This document shows, in pieces, positions 8,159-16,114 of a stretch of DNA of 44,688 nt. A model generated the notes under the pieces. The model was not told the origin of the DNA and searched no databases. It saw only the letters and a program-made list of their open reading frames with translations. How positions within the stretch are numbered: the first letter of the stretch is position 1; every line of letters begins with the position of its first letter. A program made the translations under genes and the position numbers. The stretch spans positions 1 through 44,688 of the forward strand of contig CALDMO010000035.1 in the NCBI GenBank assembly GCA_937915375.1, given 5' to 3'. Origin of the DNA: an uncultured Marvinbryantia sp. Lineage in GTDB: Bacteria; Bacillota; Clostridia; Lachnospirales; Lachnospiraceae.

Positions 8159-8574
8159 TATTGATGGTTTATTTATTGATAGCGGCATTTATGGATATAA
8201 AAGGAAAAATAGTATCTGTAAAATTGGCGGCATTAGCTGCGGCAGTGGGAACCATATTTCAGTTTTTGCAGCCGCAAATGGGAATAGCAGAATGGATGTC
8301 AGGCTTGCTGCCGGCAGTAGTGCTGATCTTAATGGCCTGGCTTACAAAGCAGGCGGTCGGCTTTGGAGACGGCTGTGTTTTGGGTGTGATCGGATTGTAT
8401 ATAGGTTTTTGGGGAAGCATTGGAACATTAATGATGGGACTGCTGCTGTCTTGTCCGATATCTTTATTTTTACTTGTCTGCAAAAAAGCGGATCGAAAGC
8501 ACACAATTCCGTTTGTGCCGTTTTTGGCGATGGGATGCGGCGCCTGGCTGCTGATGCAAAATATAGGAGGTTAA
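8137..8574 (+). CDS. Prepilin peptidase, A24 family, second copy
   Basis: This 145-residue hydrophobic protein carries both aspartates of the A24 family, in AFMDIKGKIVS near residue 19 and GFGDGC near residue 75. The second motif lacks the lysine of GxGDxK seen in the first-copy protein at 526-1023. The ATG at 8137 is 10 nt from GGAGGG; an in-frame ATG at 8128 is too close to it. The gene overlaps the preceding TadE-like gene by 22 bp. Two diverged peptidases in one operon could split work between Flp and the TadE-like substrates; that is inference. Confidence 0.82.
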   Translation: MRWFRAVILMVYLLIAAFMDIKGKIVSVKLAALAAAVGTIFQFLQPQMGIAEWMSGLLPAVVLILMAWLTKQAVGFGDGCVLGVIGLYIGFWGSIGTLMMGLLLSCPISLFLLVCKKADRKHTIPFVPFLAMGCGAWLLMQNIGG

Positions 8575-8575
8575 G

Positions 8576-9037
8576 TTGAAGAAAAAAGAGAAAGTGGAAT
8601 TGAACGGAAGCTATACGATAGAAGCGGCGCTTTTGATGGGAATTTTGCTTCCACTTATTGTGGCGATTATTTACATGGGGTATTTTATGCATGATCGCAG
8701 TTTCCTGCAGGGAGCAGCTTACGAAGCGGCGGTGCTTGCGAGTCTGCAGGCAGACGAAAAGGGAGTGGATCTGGCGGGAACGGCGCAATGTCTGACTGAC
8801 GGTCGGACTCTGGGAATCCGAAATATATCTGCAAATTTTCTGTCAGATGAAAAGTGCGTTCAGGTAAATTATGAAGGAAATTTCCAGATGCCTGGGATGA
8901 GTCGGAGATTTTTCGGAAGAGATGGAATCGCAGTGCGATCCGGGGTAACGTTATCTCTGGAGCGGCCGTCAAGGCGCATTCAAAAACTGCGTGGAATGGC
9001 GAAAGTGATTGATTCTATCGGGAGGACGGGAGAATGA
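8576..9037 (+). CDS. TadE-like pseudopilin, second
   Basis: This 153-residue protein has a basic leader ending in G11, then SYTIE (Glu at +5) and a ~20-residue hydrophobic helix, so it is a likely substrate of the locus peptidases. The rest is soluble with no recognised domain. The start is TTG at 8576, supported by AGGAGG at 8565-8570 five bases upstream; no ATG is suitably placed. It begins two bases after the peptidase stop and overlaps the FHA gene by four bases (ATGA). Confidence 0.82.
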   Translation: MKKKEKVELNGSYTIEAALLMGILLPLIVAIIYMGYFMHDRSFLQGAAYEAAVLASLQADEKGVDLAGTAQCLTDGRTLGIRNISANFLSDEKCVQVNYEGNFQMPGMSRRFFGRDGIAVRSGVTLSLERPSRRIQKLRGMAKVIDSIGRTGE

Positions 9038-10644
9038 ATCTGATATATGAGCGTGATACGGCGCATAATTATATGATTCCGCAGAGAGAACAGTATGTTG
9101 CCGAGGATGATTATCGTGTACATATGCTGATGGAAAATCAGATCAGGGGACTGCTTCCGTGCGGGATTCGAAAGAGAGATGGAATCGAGGACTTTCGCTA
9201 CGATATTACATCCAGACAGTCACTAGAATATTTGTATTCCGGCAGATGTATGGGGGAAGAGGAAATCCGGATTCTGATGAAAGGATTGTTTTTTACAATC
9301 GCAGAATTGAAAAAGTATCTGTTGGATGCATCTATGCTGGTGTTGGATCCGCAGATGATTTATCTGGATGTGGAAACCAGAGAACCGGCTTTTTGTTATT
9401 TGCCGGGCTATAAAAAAGAAATCATGGTTTCTTTTCAGGAACTGTCCGTTTATATTCTGCGGCATTTGGACGCGATGCAGGAAAGCACTGTTTTATTAGG
9501 GTATCGTATTTACCGTGAGGCAAGTGAAGAAAATTATTGTCTGGATCAGTTGTTGAGAATGGTGGTGGTGCATACAGAAGAAATGACTGTGCGTAATGTG
9601 GATATGGAGGATACTTCAGTCAGTGAGAGAAAAGAAAAAGAACGGAGCAGAATGGAATGGGGGGATACGGCAGCAGAAGCGGACAGTTTACGGCAGAAGA
9701 AAGCGTATATATCAGAACGCTTGCCGGAAGAATGGGCAGAAGAGCAGACATTTGAGAAGGAAGCAGGAAAACAAAAGATACCGGGCGGCAATAAAAAAGA
9801 GAAGCAAAAGGAGGGGAAGCGAAAAGAGAAAATGTGTCGGAAGAAAGAAAAGGCACAGAAGAACATAGAAAAATCAAAGCAGCAAAAAACGAAAAAAGAA
9901 GCAGATAGGAAGAAGTTTACTGGAAAAACGTTTTTGATTATATGTTTTGTATTGGCGCTTATCATGACTATAGCTGCAGCATGGCTGTGGAAGCTGACAG
10001 TGACGCAGACAGGAGGTATTATTTTTCTTTTAGTCGGCTTGATGGCTTACGGATGTTCGCTGGAACCTAAAAAGGCTTCAGCTCGGGAAAAGGAGATAGA
10101 TTATGAATCCTATGGTCTGGAAGAACAGCCCTATATAATGGAAGAAATGGATAAGCATTATGAAACTGTGGGGAGGGCAGGGGCATCACATCAGGCAATT
10201 CAGGAGGAAAAAAAGGGAGAATATAGTGAACAGAGGATAAAGAATCGTCAGGAAATTTATAGAAAATCTGAGAGAGAAGGTCAGCGCACGGAAAAAGAAC
10301 GTTTGGGAGATACCTGTGTTTTATACGAAAGAGATTTGGCAGAGGAACCATTAATGCTGACGAGAATCAATTCGCAGAAACAGGAATATATTGTTTTGCT
10401 GCAGGATCAGTATACAGTGGGAAAGTTGAACACGGAAGCAGATTTTGTAATTCATGAGCCGTCTGTCAGTCGTGTACATGCGAAAATTCAGAGAAATGAA
10501 GGAAAATATTTTGTTCGGGATCTGAATTCTACAAATGGTACGTTTTTAAATGAACGGCGTTTGAGGATTAATGAACGCGTGCAGATTCAGCCGGGGGATA
10601 CGATTGCCTTTGCGAGAGCAGAGTATCGGGTGGGAAGGTGTTAG
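9034..10644 (+). CDS. DUF6382 and FHA domain membrane protein of the pilus operon
   Basis: This is a 536-residue protein. Residues 1-180 match the N-terminal domain that accompanies FHA domains in Lachnospiraceae Tad loci (DUF6382, by recollection). A lysine/glutamate-rich linker spans 195-297, two membrane helices lie near 299-321 and 328-343, and a C-terminal FHA domain covers 459-533 with the signature residues in PSVSRVHA and DLNSTNGTFLN. FHA domains bind phosphothreonine, so the protein probably couples the pilus to a Ser/Thr kinase encoded elsewhere. It is the last gene of the operon, and its ATG overlaps the previous stop. No clear terminator follows; the next promoter begins 8 bases after its stop. 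Confidence 0.85.
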   Translation: MNLIYERDTAHNYMIPQREQYVAEDDYRVHMLMENQIRGLLPCGIRKRDGIEDFRYDITSRQSLEYLYSGRCMGEEEIRILMKGLFFTIAELKKYLLDASMLVLDPQMIYLDVETREPAFCYLPGYKKEIMVSFQELSVYILRHLDAMQESTVLLGYRIYREASEENYCLDQLLRMVVVHTEEMTVRNVDMEDTSVSERKEKERSRMEWGDTAAEADSLRQKKAYISERLPEEWAEEQTFEKEAGKQKIPGGNKKEKQKEGKRKEKMCRKKEKAQKNIEKSKQQKTKKEADRKKFTGKTFLIICFVLALIMTIAAAWLWKLTVTQTGGIIFLLVGLMAYGCSLEPKKASAREKEIDYESYGLEEQPYIMEEMDKHYETVGRAGASHQAIQEEKKGEYSEQRIKNRQEIYRKSEREGQRTEKERLGDTCVLYERDLAEEPLMLTRINSQKQEYIVLLQDQYTVGKLNTEADFVIHEPSVSRVHAKIQRNEGKYFVRDLNSTNGTFLNERRLRINERVQIQPGDTIAFARAEYRVGRC

Positions 10645-10651
10645 ATAAGAC

Positions 10652-10680
10652 TTTACACCTTATAAAATCCGCCCTATAAT
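10652..10680 (+). promoter_or_regulatory. Sigma-A promoter of the MTA/SAH nucleosidase gene
   Basis: TTTACA at 10652-10657 and TATAAT at 10675-10680 are separated by 17 bp. Transcription would start near 10687, giving a leader of about 80 nt. Confidence 0.7.
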
Positions 10681-10710
10681 AAAGATATAATCCGACAGGA
10701 GGGCAGTGAA

Positions 10711-10734
10711 ATGATTAGGGTTTTCTGCCTTTGA
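10711..10734 (+). CDS. Possible 7-residue leader peptide before the nucleosidase gene
   Basis: The ATG at 10711 is preceded by AGGAGG at 10697-10702 with 8-nt spacing and reads MIRVFCL before TGA. The ribosome site overlaps the left arm of a hairpin, and the right arm (CTGCC at 10725-10729) lies inside the small ORF. Its translation would therefore open the hairpin. A control role over the downstream gene is possible but unproven. Confidence 0.35.
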   Translation: MIRVFCL

Positions 10735-10765
10735 TAAGAATAGAAAAAGTGAAACGGAGAACAGT

Positions 10766-11467
10766 ATGAAAAAAACAGGTATTATCGGAGCAATGGAAGT
10801 GGAGGTTGCTTCTTTAAAAGAAGCGATGGAGACAAAACGATGTGTAAAACGTGCCGGAATGGAGTTTTTCGAGGGAGTTCTGGAAGGACATGAGGTGATT
10901 ATCGTACGCAGCGGTATTGGAAAGGTCAATGCAGCTGTCTGCACGCAGATTCTGGTTGATGAGTTTCAGGTAGACGCGGTGCTAAATACCGGTGTTGCAG
11001 GCTCTCTTAAGGCAGAGATTAATATCGGTGATATTGTAGTTTCTACGGATGTTGTGCATCATGATGTGGATGCGGTGAACTTTGGCTATCCATTGGGACA
11101 GATTCCGCAGATGAGCGTATTTTCTTTTACGGCGGATGAAAGTTTAAGAACGCTTGCGAAAGAGGTGTCAAAGAAGGTAAACCCGAATATTGGCGTTTTC
11201 GAGGGACGTATTGTGAGCGGGGATCAGTTTATTTCTGATAAGAGCCGTAAAGAGAAAATTTCGACAGAATTCGGGGGCTGTTGCACAGAGATGGAGGGAG
11301 CGGCGATTGCGCAGACTGCATGGTTGAATGAAGTGCCGTTTGTGATTATTCGAGCGATTTCAGATAAGGCAGATGACAGTGCTGACATGGATTATGGCAC
11401 TTTTGAAAAAATGGCAGCGGAGAATAGTGTGCGTCTGGTGCGTGGATTTTTAAAGGAATTAAATTAA
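10766..11467 (+). CDS. mtnN: 5'-methylthioadenosine/S-adenosylhomocysteine nucleosidase
   Basis: This 233-residue enzyme hydrolyses MTA and SAH to adenine plus the thioribose or ribosylhomocysteine, in methionine salvage and the activated methyl cycle. E. coli MtnN has 232 residues. Visible family motifs are IGAMEVEV with the active-site Glu13, SGIGKVNAA, VLNTGVAGSL, the EMEGAAIAQ base/ribose segment and RAISDKAD with the catalytic Asp. The ATG follows CGGAGA. It has its own promoter and a strong terminator, so it is a single-gene unit. Confidence 0.95.
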   Translation: MKKTGIIGAMEVEVASLKEAMETKRCVKRAGMEFFEGVLEGHEVIIVRSGIGKVNAAVCTQILVDEFQVDAVLNTGVAGSLKAEINIGDIVVSTDVVHHDVDAVNFGYPLGQIPQMSVFSFTADESLRTLAKEVSKKVNPNIGVFEGRIVSGDQFISDKSRKEKISTEFGGCCTEMEGAAIAQTAWLNEVPFVIIRAISDKADDSADMDYGTFEKMAAENSVRLVRGFLKELN

Positions 11468-11503
11468 GTTTTGAAAGTATTTACGTGAAGAGATTCATCG
11501 GAG

Positions 11504-11540
11504 AAAAAGTCTGCAAATGTGATATTTGCAGACTTTTTTT
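11504..11540 (+). terminator. Rho-independent terminator of the nucleosidase gene
   Basis: An 11-bp perfect stem (AGTCTGCAAAT 11508-11518 / ATTTGCAGACT 11524-11534) with a 5-nt loop is followed by T7. Confidence 0.92.
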
Positions 11541-11556
11541 GTCGAACAAAAATGCT

Positions 11557-11584
11557 TTGCAAAAATAAATTTTGGGATTATACT
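11557..11584 (+). promoter_or_regulatory. Probable promoter of the 11715 gene
   Basis: TTGCAA at 11557-11562 and TATACT at 11579-11584 are separated by 16 bp, giving a leader of about 125 nt in which no known riboswitch is recognised. Confidence 0.5.
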
Positions 11585-11714
11585 TTGCAAATGACGAGGG
11601 CGGCGTTTTAACCCGGGAAGAAAATGCGGCATGCGTCAGAGAACTTCCATACAGAATCTTGGAAATTTGTATGGGTACATAAAACCAAAATTTATTTATT
11701 AAGGGGGAACATTT

Positions 11715-12524
11715 ATGTTAGCAACAATCGTACAGACAAATGCACTGATTTATACAGCGGCAGCAGTTGGTCTGCTGGGAATGATCTGTCAGCTTATTTT
11801 GAGCAGACGGTACGGACAACTGATTCGGGAAGTATCAAACACATCTGTTGATAAAAAGGAGTTCATGAAACAATTACAGTTCCGGTTTCGGACGAATCGG
11901 AAGCGGAGTGCGGAAACAATGAATATTTCTGTTTTTGTAAAAAGAGTATTGATGGATTATCGATTTTTCCGTTTACGCTTTCAGCAGTGGAAACGTCTGG
12001 CAGCAGGATTGATATTTACAGGTGTTGTTATCCTGGCAGCAGGTATGGTATACGGATATCGTTCAGAACTTCCGGCTCAGCAGATGCAGAATATGGGCTG
12101 GACCATGTTCGGTGTAGCGGCAGTAAATCTGCTGGTGTATCTGTGGAATGATATTTCCCATAAGGAAGAATATCTTCAGACAAAGTTAGAAGATTATCTT
12201 TGCCACAGCGGAATAGCCGCAGATCATCCGGAAGTAGAGATTGAAGAGGCTGCGGCAGCCTCGGTCGAAACAGAGACAGAAAAGAATAGCAAGACACCGG
12301 CGATTATTGGACTGCGCAGAAAAAAAGAACAGCATACAGAAACCAGAGCACAGAGGGAAAAGCGGGAGCTGAAAACGAATTTGGCAAAAATGAAAGAAGG
12401 AATGAGGGAAACCGCAGTTGTCTCGCAGCAGGAAAAGGAACGGAACCGGGAGATTTTGCGGCAGATGGATTCTAAGGAGCAGGAACGAATCATCCGGGAT
12501 GTTTTAGCGGAATTTCTGGCGTGA
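11715..12524 (+). CDS. Membrane protein of unknown function
   Basis: This 269-residue protein is not assigned to a named family. It has an N-terminal helix at about 8-29, a basic cytoplasmic stretch, two more helices near 95-114 and 127-145, and a long charged C-terminal tail (about 150-269). The tail is rich in Glu, Lys and Arg and likely helical or coiled coil. The ATG follows AAGGGGG. It has a promoter of its own. Charged-tail proteins like this occur in Lachnospiraceae, but I know no function for them. Confidence 0.8.
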   Translation: MLATIVQTNALIYTAAAVGLLGMICQLILSRRYGQLIREVSNTSVDKKEFMKQLQFRFRTNRKRSAETMNISVFVKRVLMDYRFFRLRFQQWKRLAAGLIFTGVVILAAGMVYGYRSELPAQQMQNMGWTMFGVAAVNLLVYLWNDISHKEEYLQTKLEDYLCHSGIAADHPEVEIEEAAAASVETETEKNSKTPAIIGLRRKKEQHTETRAQREKRELKTNLAKMKEGMRETAVVSQQEKERNREILRQMDSKEQERIIRDVLAEFLA

Positions 12525-12529
12525 TTGCA

Positions 12530-12558
12530 TTTACAATAGGGAGGTGATTTGCTACAAT
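12530..12558 (+). promoter_or_regulatory. Promoter of the hydroxyacid dehydrogenase gene
   Basis: TTTACA at 12530-12535 and TACAAT at 12553-12558 have 17-bp spacing. The GGAGGTGAT that looks like a ribosome site at 12540-12549 lies inside the spacer, upstream of the predicted transcript start near 12565. It therefore cannot serve the in-frame ATG at 12561. Confidence 0.6.
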
Positions 12559-12608
12559 AAATGATAAGTGTTCGGAGTGGATCATGCGAAAAAAATACTA
12601 AAGGAACT

Positions 12609-13571
12609 ATGAAGATGAATATTGTTTTGTTAGAACGAAATGCGCTGGGCGCAGATGTAGATATTTCGGTCTTTGAAAAGCTGGGGGAAGTGACGGTTTA
12701 TGGCCAGTCCACCGCAGAGGATACACCGGAAAAGGTAAAAGACGCAGATATTATCATTGTCAATAAAGTGCCGATGAATGCGCAGACGCTTGGAAAAGCG
12801 GAAAAGGTAAAGATGATTGCCATTACGGCCACCGGATACAATATGATCGACAAGGCTTATACGGACAGCAGGGGCATTGCCGTCGCAAATGTGGGCGGCT
12901 ACTCTACCGACTCTGTTGCGCAGCATACCCTTGCGCTGGCATTGTATCTGACGAATCAGATGGCATATTATGATCGGTATGTAAAATCCGGCGAATATGT
13001 GAAGTCCGATATTTTCTGTCATTTTGATAAAAAGATTTTTGAATTGGCGGGAAAGACTTGGGGGATTATCGGGCTTGGAGCGATTGGGAAAAAGGTGGCG
13101 CAGATTGCACGGGTATTTGGATGCAGAGTGATATATTATTCTACGTCCGGTAAAAATAAAAATCAAGATTATCAGGAAGTGAATCTGGATGTGCTGCTTG
13201 CCGAATCGGATATTGTTTCCATCCATGCGCCGCTGGGCCCGGCGACGGAAAACCTGATGAATCTTGAGAATCTGAAAAAAATGAAATCCAGCGCGATTTT
13301 GATCAATGTGGCGAGAGGGCCAATTGTGAATGAGTATGATCTGGTGACAGCATTAAAAGAAAATATGATTGCTGGTGCAGGGCTTGATGTGATTTCGGCG
13401 GAGCCGATGAAGGAGGAAAATCCGCTCTTGGAGATACAGGACAGCGGGAAGCTGATCGTTACGCCTCATGTTGCGTGGGCTACCGGAGAAGCCAGACAGC
13501 GCCTGACCGAAGAAGTATTTTTAAATATTGAAGCATTTCTGCGCGGGGAAGCCAGGAATCTGATTCCGTAA
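12609..13571 (+). CDS. D-2-hydroxyacid dehydrogenase (glycerate dehydrogenase/hydroxypyruvate reductase-like)
   Basis: This is a 320-residue NAD(P)-dependent enzyme of the D-isomer-specific 2-hydroxyacid dehydrogenase family. The Rossmann motif GLGAIG is near residue 151, the catalytic Arg lies in NVARGPIVNE, the Glu in SAEPM, and the His in VTPHVAWATGEAR. The HVAW form resembles glycerate/hydroxypyruvate enzymes more than D-lactate dehydrogenases; the exact substrate is not shown. The ATG at 12609 follows AAAGGA. A longer frame from 12561 begins at or before the predicted transcript start, so it was not used. Confidence 0.88.
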   Translation: MKMNIVLLERNALGADVDISVFEKLGEVTVYGQSTAEDTPEKVKDADIIIVNKVPMNAQTLGKAEKVKMIAITATGYNMIDKAYTDSRGIAVANVGGYSTDSVAQHTLALALYLTNQMAYYDRYVKSGEYVKSDIFCHFDKKIFELAGKTWGIIGLGAIGKKVAQIARVFGCRVIYYSTSGKNKNQDYQEVNLDVLLAESDIVSIHAPLGPATENLMNLENLKKMKSSAILINVARGPIVNEYDLVTALKENMIAGAGLDVISAEPMKEENPLLEIQDSGKLIVTPHVAWATGEARQRLTEEVFLNIEAFLRGEARNLIP

Positions 13572-13651
13572 GGGAATGCAGAGCGGCAGCAGCGAGATAA
13601 TATTTTATTCTTAAAGTTTGATGGATATGTAAAGGAATATAATTAGGTAAG

Positions 13652-13699
13652 AAAACAGACCTGCGATACCGGAATGATTCGGCATTGCAGGTCTGTTTT
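13652..13699. terminator. Bidirectional terminator between convergent genes
   Basis: The 12-bp arms AAACAGACCTGC (13653-13664) and GCAGGTCTGTTT (13687-13698) flank an imperfect inner stem. T-rich ends occur on both strands. It separates the plus-strand dehydrogenase from the minus-strand genes ending at 13730. Confidence 0.82.
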
Positions 13700-13729
13700 A
13701 TGAATTAATTTAGGAAAGCTCTTGCTTTT

Positions 13730-13996
13730 TTAGTCTTCCTCAATCACATGAATTTCCAGATAATCAAAATCAATCTGTTCGACAAAACTGTCGGCGGTAA
13801 AGCGTGTGCGGCTATGGCGTTTAAAGTCTGTGATATTGTGGTCCAGCCAGATCGGTTTTCCCAGATCAAGCTGCATACAGACTTCATCCAGCGCTCGGAA
13901 TATTTTATGTGTGCGGGTATCGCCGGAATCATCACAGATTGTCACGTCACGCAGCAGGTGATTGTCTTGCCATATTTTTCCCCATAAACGAAACAT
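13730..13996 (-). CDS. Small conserved protein of unknown function (88 residues)
   Basis: This is an 88-residue soluble acidic protein beginning MFRLWGKIWQDN and ending in an acidic VIEED. It contains TRTHK, GKPIWLDHN and FKRHSRTRFT, a layout I recall from conserved hypothetical proteins of clostridia. No catalytic motif is apparent. The ATG follows AAGGAG on the minus strand. It sits downstream of the beta-lactamase-like gene, 42 bp away, and may be cotranscribed with it. An opposing plus-strand frame covers the same bases but has no ribosome site. Confidence 0.75.
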   Translation of the reverse strand: MFRLWGKIWQDNHLLRDVTICDDSGDTRTHKIFRALDEVCMQLDLGKPIWLDHNITDFKRHSRTRFTADSFVEQIDFDYLEIHVIEED

Positions 13997-14038
13997 GGTG
14001 GGTTCTCCTTTTATTAGTTGATATCGTATTTGCTGCTG

Positions 14039-15238
14039 TTATTTAAGCATCGGTCCATCTGCAGACGCAACGTTGCTGATTTGGTACAGACTGCTGAGAG
14101 ATGCGGGCGAATCCGCTTCGGTAATTTCTGCATCTGTTACGAAATAATCATAAACCAGCTGTGTAATCTCATGGATGTGATCTACAGCGGCGTTAGTATC
14201 GGTCAGATCAGTGGATAATATACAGAAAATATAATCTCCGTAAGGGGTGTAGATAATGGCAGCATCGTTTTCTGTATCGTCTACTTCTCCGGTTTTGTGT
14301 GAAATATGTACCCCTTTGGGAAGGCCATCCGGAATTTTATAATTTATTTCCTGTTTGTTCAGCAGCACTTCAAAACGGAAGGAACTAAAATGGGAAACCA
14401 GTTCTCCATTATAAATCATTTCCAGTAGTTTTCCGCAGTCGGCAGCGGAGGTCATATTGACACGCCCATCGGATACCCACAGACTGGGATCGGCAATGCC
14501 GTTCACCTGTACAGTGTTTGTGAACCCGTGACGTGTGATAAAATCATTTACGATATCAAGTCCGTCCTGAAAGTCTTCCCCATCCTGATACATGGCGCGA
14601 ACCAGTACATTGGAAGACTCGTTATCGCTGACCGTGATCATCTGGTTTAGGGCAGTGATAATCGTATCCGTTTCTTCTATTTTGCCCTGCTCGATCAGCT
14701 CATAGGTTGCTCCGGCAATATATAGTTTAATCAGACTGGCGGATTCCATACTGTGTTCATTAACACGGATTGTTTTTCCGTTTTCCAGATTTTTAATATA
14801 AACAGACCAATCTCCTTGGTATTGTTCCAGACGGCTGGCGATTTCCTGCTCCAGAAGTTTCCAGGAACCGCGTGTGATCAGCTGTCCGCTTTTGTATTGA
14901 ATTTCCGGAAAATATTCCGGAGGCAGCTGCATGGGAAAACCGTACATTTTATTTATGAAAAAGGAACCGCATTCCAGAGAAAATGGAAACTTTTCAAGAA
15001 AATCCGTTAAAGCATCTCCTGAAAGCGGCAGATTCTGTAAGAAAAATGCATTTGTTGACGGGAAATCGTAACCTTCCTGCGTTGAGGCAATTTCCTGAAG
15101 ATCTGGCCATTCGTGCCGGAGACCGGAAGAATGATCAAGTGTGTCGGTATTTATGGCTGCAGCGGGAAAAGATAAAGATACTGTCAGTCCCATGCCCAGT
15201 AAAAAGACGGAAAACTTCCGTGAAAACGTATGTTTCAT
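14039..15238 (-). CDS. Secreted serine beta-lactamase-like hydrolase
   Basis: This 399-residue protein has a signal peptide (about 1-28, ending PAAA). It has a ~105-residue N-terminal region of unknown fold, then a class A beta-lactamase/DD-peptidase-type domain from about residue 135. The motifs are SLIK with nucleophile S168 and K171, SDN at 204-206, and KTG at 315-317. I cannot place the Glu166 that class A enzymes use for deacylation. The protein may be a penicillin-binding or cell-wall hydrolase relative rather than a resistance enzyme. The ATG follows AGGAAGGA. A promoter lies just upstream. Confidence 0.82.
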   Translation of the reverse strand: MKHTFSRKFSVFLLGMGLTVSLSFPAAAINTDTLDHSSGLRHEWPDLQEIASTQEGYDFPSTNAFFLQNLPLSGDALTDFLEKFPFSLECGSFFINKMYGFPMQLPPEYFPEIQYKSGQLITRGSWKLLEQEIASRLEQYQGDWSVYIKNLENGKTIRVNEHSMESASLIKLYIAGATYELIEQGKIEETDTIITALNQMITVSDNESSNVLVRAMYQDGEDFQDGLDIVNDFITRHGFTNTVQVNGIADPSLWVSDGRVNMTSAADCGKLLEMIYNGELVSHFSSFRFEVLLNKQEINYKIPDGLPKGVHISHKTGEVDDTENDAAIIYTPYGDYIFCILSTDLTDTNAAVDHIHEITQLVYDYFVTDAEITEADSPASLSSLYQISNVASADGPMLK

Positions 15239-15298
15239 AATGAATCCTTCCTAATATTGTGGCAGCTGCGGCAAGCAGCGAGAATATTTCCGTATCAT

Positions 15299-15327
15299 AT
15301 CTTACACGATAGGGCAGTCTTTGTAAA
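15299..15327 (-). promoter_or_regulatory. Promoter of the beta-lactamase-like gene
   Basis: On the minus strand, TTTACA (15327-15322) and TAAGAT (15304-15299) are 17 bp apart, with the start codon about 55 bp downstream. Confidence 0.55.
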
Positions 15328-15413
15328 TATCAATGACTGGAAAATACATTGCCGCAGACAATCTGGGATGGATATTAATTCATGACTGTGAATGGCTGCA
15401 GAAAAATCAGGCT

Positions 15414-15442
15414 TGTACGTCAGAGGGTAGGAATGTATAATA
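15414..15442 (+). promoter_or_regulatory. Promoter of the cob(I)alamin adenosyltransferase gene
   Basis: TTGTAC at 15414-15419 and a perfect TATAAT at 15437-15442 are separated by 17 bp. The short leader has a 5-bp hairpin (GCCGT 15471-15475 / ACGGC 15482-15486). No cobalamin riboswitch fits in it. Confidence 0.65.
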
Positions 15443-15501
15443 AGAAGAGCATAGAATAGTCAGAGATATGCCGTAAAGCAAACGGCAGAATGGAGAGAAA
15501 C

Positions 15502-16035
15502 ATGAATAAATCATTGGGACTGGTTCATATTTACTGCGGAGACGGTAAAGGAAAGACTACAGCGGGAATGGGGCTTTGCATGCGGGCAGCAGGCTGCGGC
15601 TTGAGAGTATTGTTGTATCAGTTTATGAAGAATAACCGTACGAATGAGCGGAAGATTCTTGAAAAAACGGATAACGTTACAATTATTGACGGTCTTGAGG
15701 AAGAAAAATTCAGTTTTCAGATGACAGAGGAGGAAAAAGCGCAGCGCCGGATTTTTTACGCTCAGCAGCTGAAAACAGTGACAGAAAAAGCAGCGGCAGA
15801 AGGATATGATCTTTTGTTTTTGGACGAGGTTATTTATACGATCGGCGCGGGACTTTTAGAGGAACAGCTGCTGCTTGATTTTCTGGATCAAAAGCCGGAA
15901 CATCTGGAGGTGATCCTGACCGGGCAGGGACCGAGCGAAGCTTTGACGGACCGTGCGGATTATGTATCTGAGATCTGTATGCGTAAGCATCCATTTCAGA
16001 AAGGAATGCCGGCAAGGGACGGAATCGAGCGCTAG
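15502..16035 (+). CDS. cobO: Cob(I)alamin adenosyltransferase, CobA/BtuR type
   Basis: This 177-residue P-loop enzyme transfers the adenosyl group of ATP to cob(I)alamin to make adenosylcobalamin. The phosphate loop is GDGKGKTTA near residue 13, and LLFLDEVIYTI near residue 100 is the family's second conserved segment. Length agrees with BtuR/CobA. The ATG at 15502 follows GGAGA; the in-frame ATG at 15490 has no ribosome site. No other B12 genes are in the window, so this is a lone salvage or assimilation gene. Confidence 0.9.
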   Translation: MNKSLGLVHIYCGDGKGKTTAGMGLCMRAAGCGLRVLLYQFMKNNRTNERKILEKTDNVTIIDGLEEEKFSFQMTEEEKAQRRIFYAQQLKTVTEKAAAEGYDLLFLDEVIYTIGAGLLEEQLLLDFLDQKPEHLEVILTGQGPSEALTDRADYVSEICMRKHPFQKGMPARDGIER

Positions 16036-16114
16036 TCTGACAAAACAGCGCGGATACGGAAGTGTTTTTGAAAGAAAAAATAATGCTGACAATAATAAAA
16101 AAGGAGACAAGAAA

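Noticed and set aside
9596..9965. Open frames on both strands within the FHA gene
   Set aside because: They arise from the Lys/Glu-rich, A/G-biased linker of the FHA protein.
12561..12608. 16-residue N-terminal extension of the hydroxyacid dehydrogenase
   Set aside because: The ATG at 12561 lies at or before the predicted transcript start, and homologues begin near the ATG at 12609.
13748..13987. 79-residue plus-strand open frame
   Set aside because: The overlapping minus-strand 88-residue frame has a ribosome site and a recognisable conserved protein; the plus frame has neither.
15443..15501. Cobalamin riboswitch before the adenosyltransferase gene
   Set aside because: The leader is only about 50 nt and lacks the B12-box.
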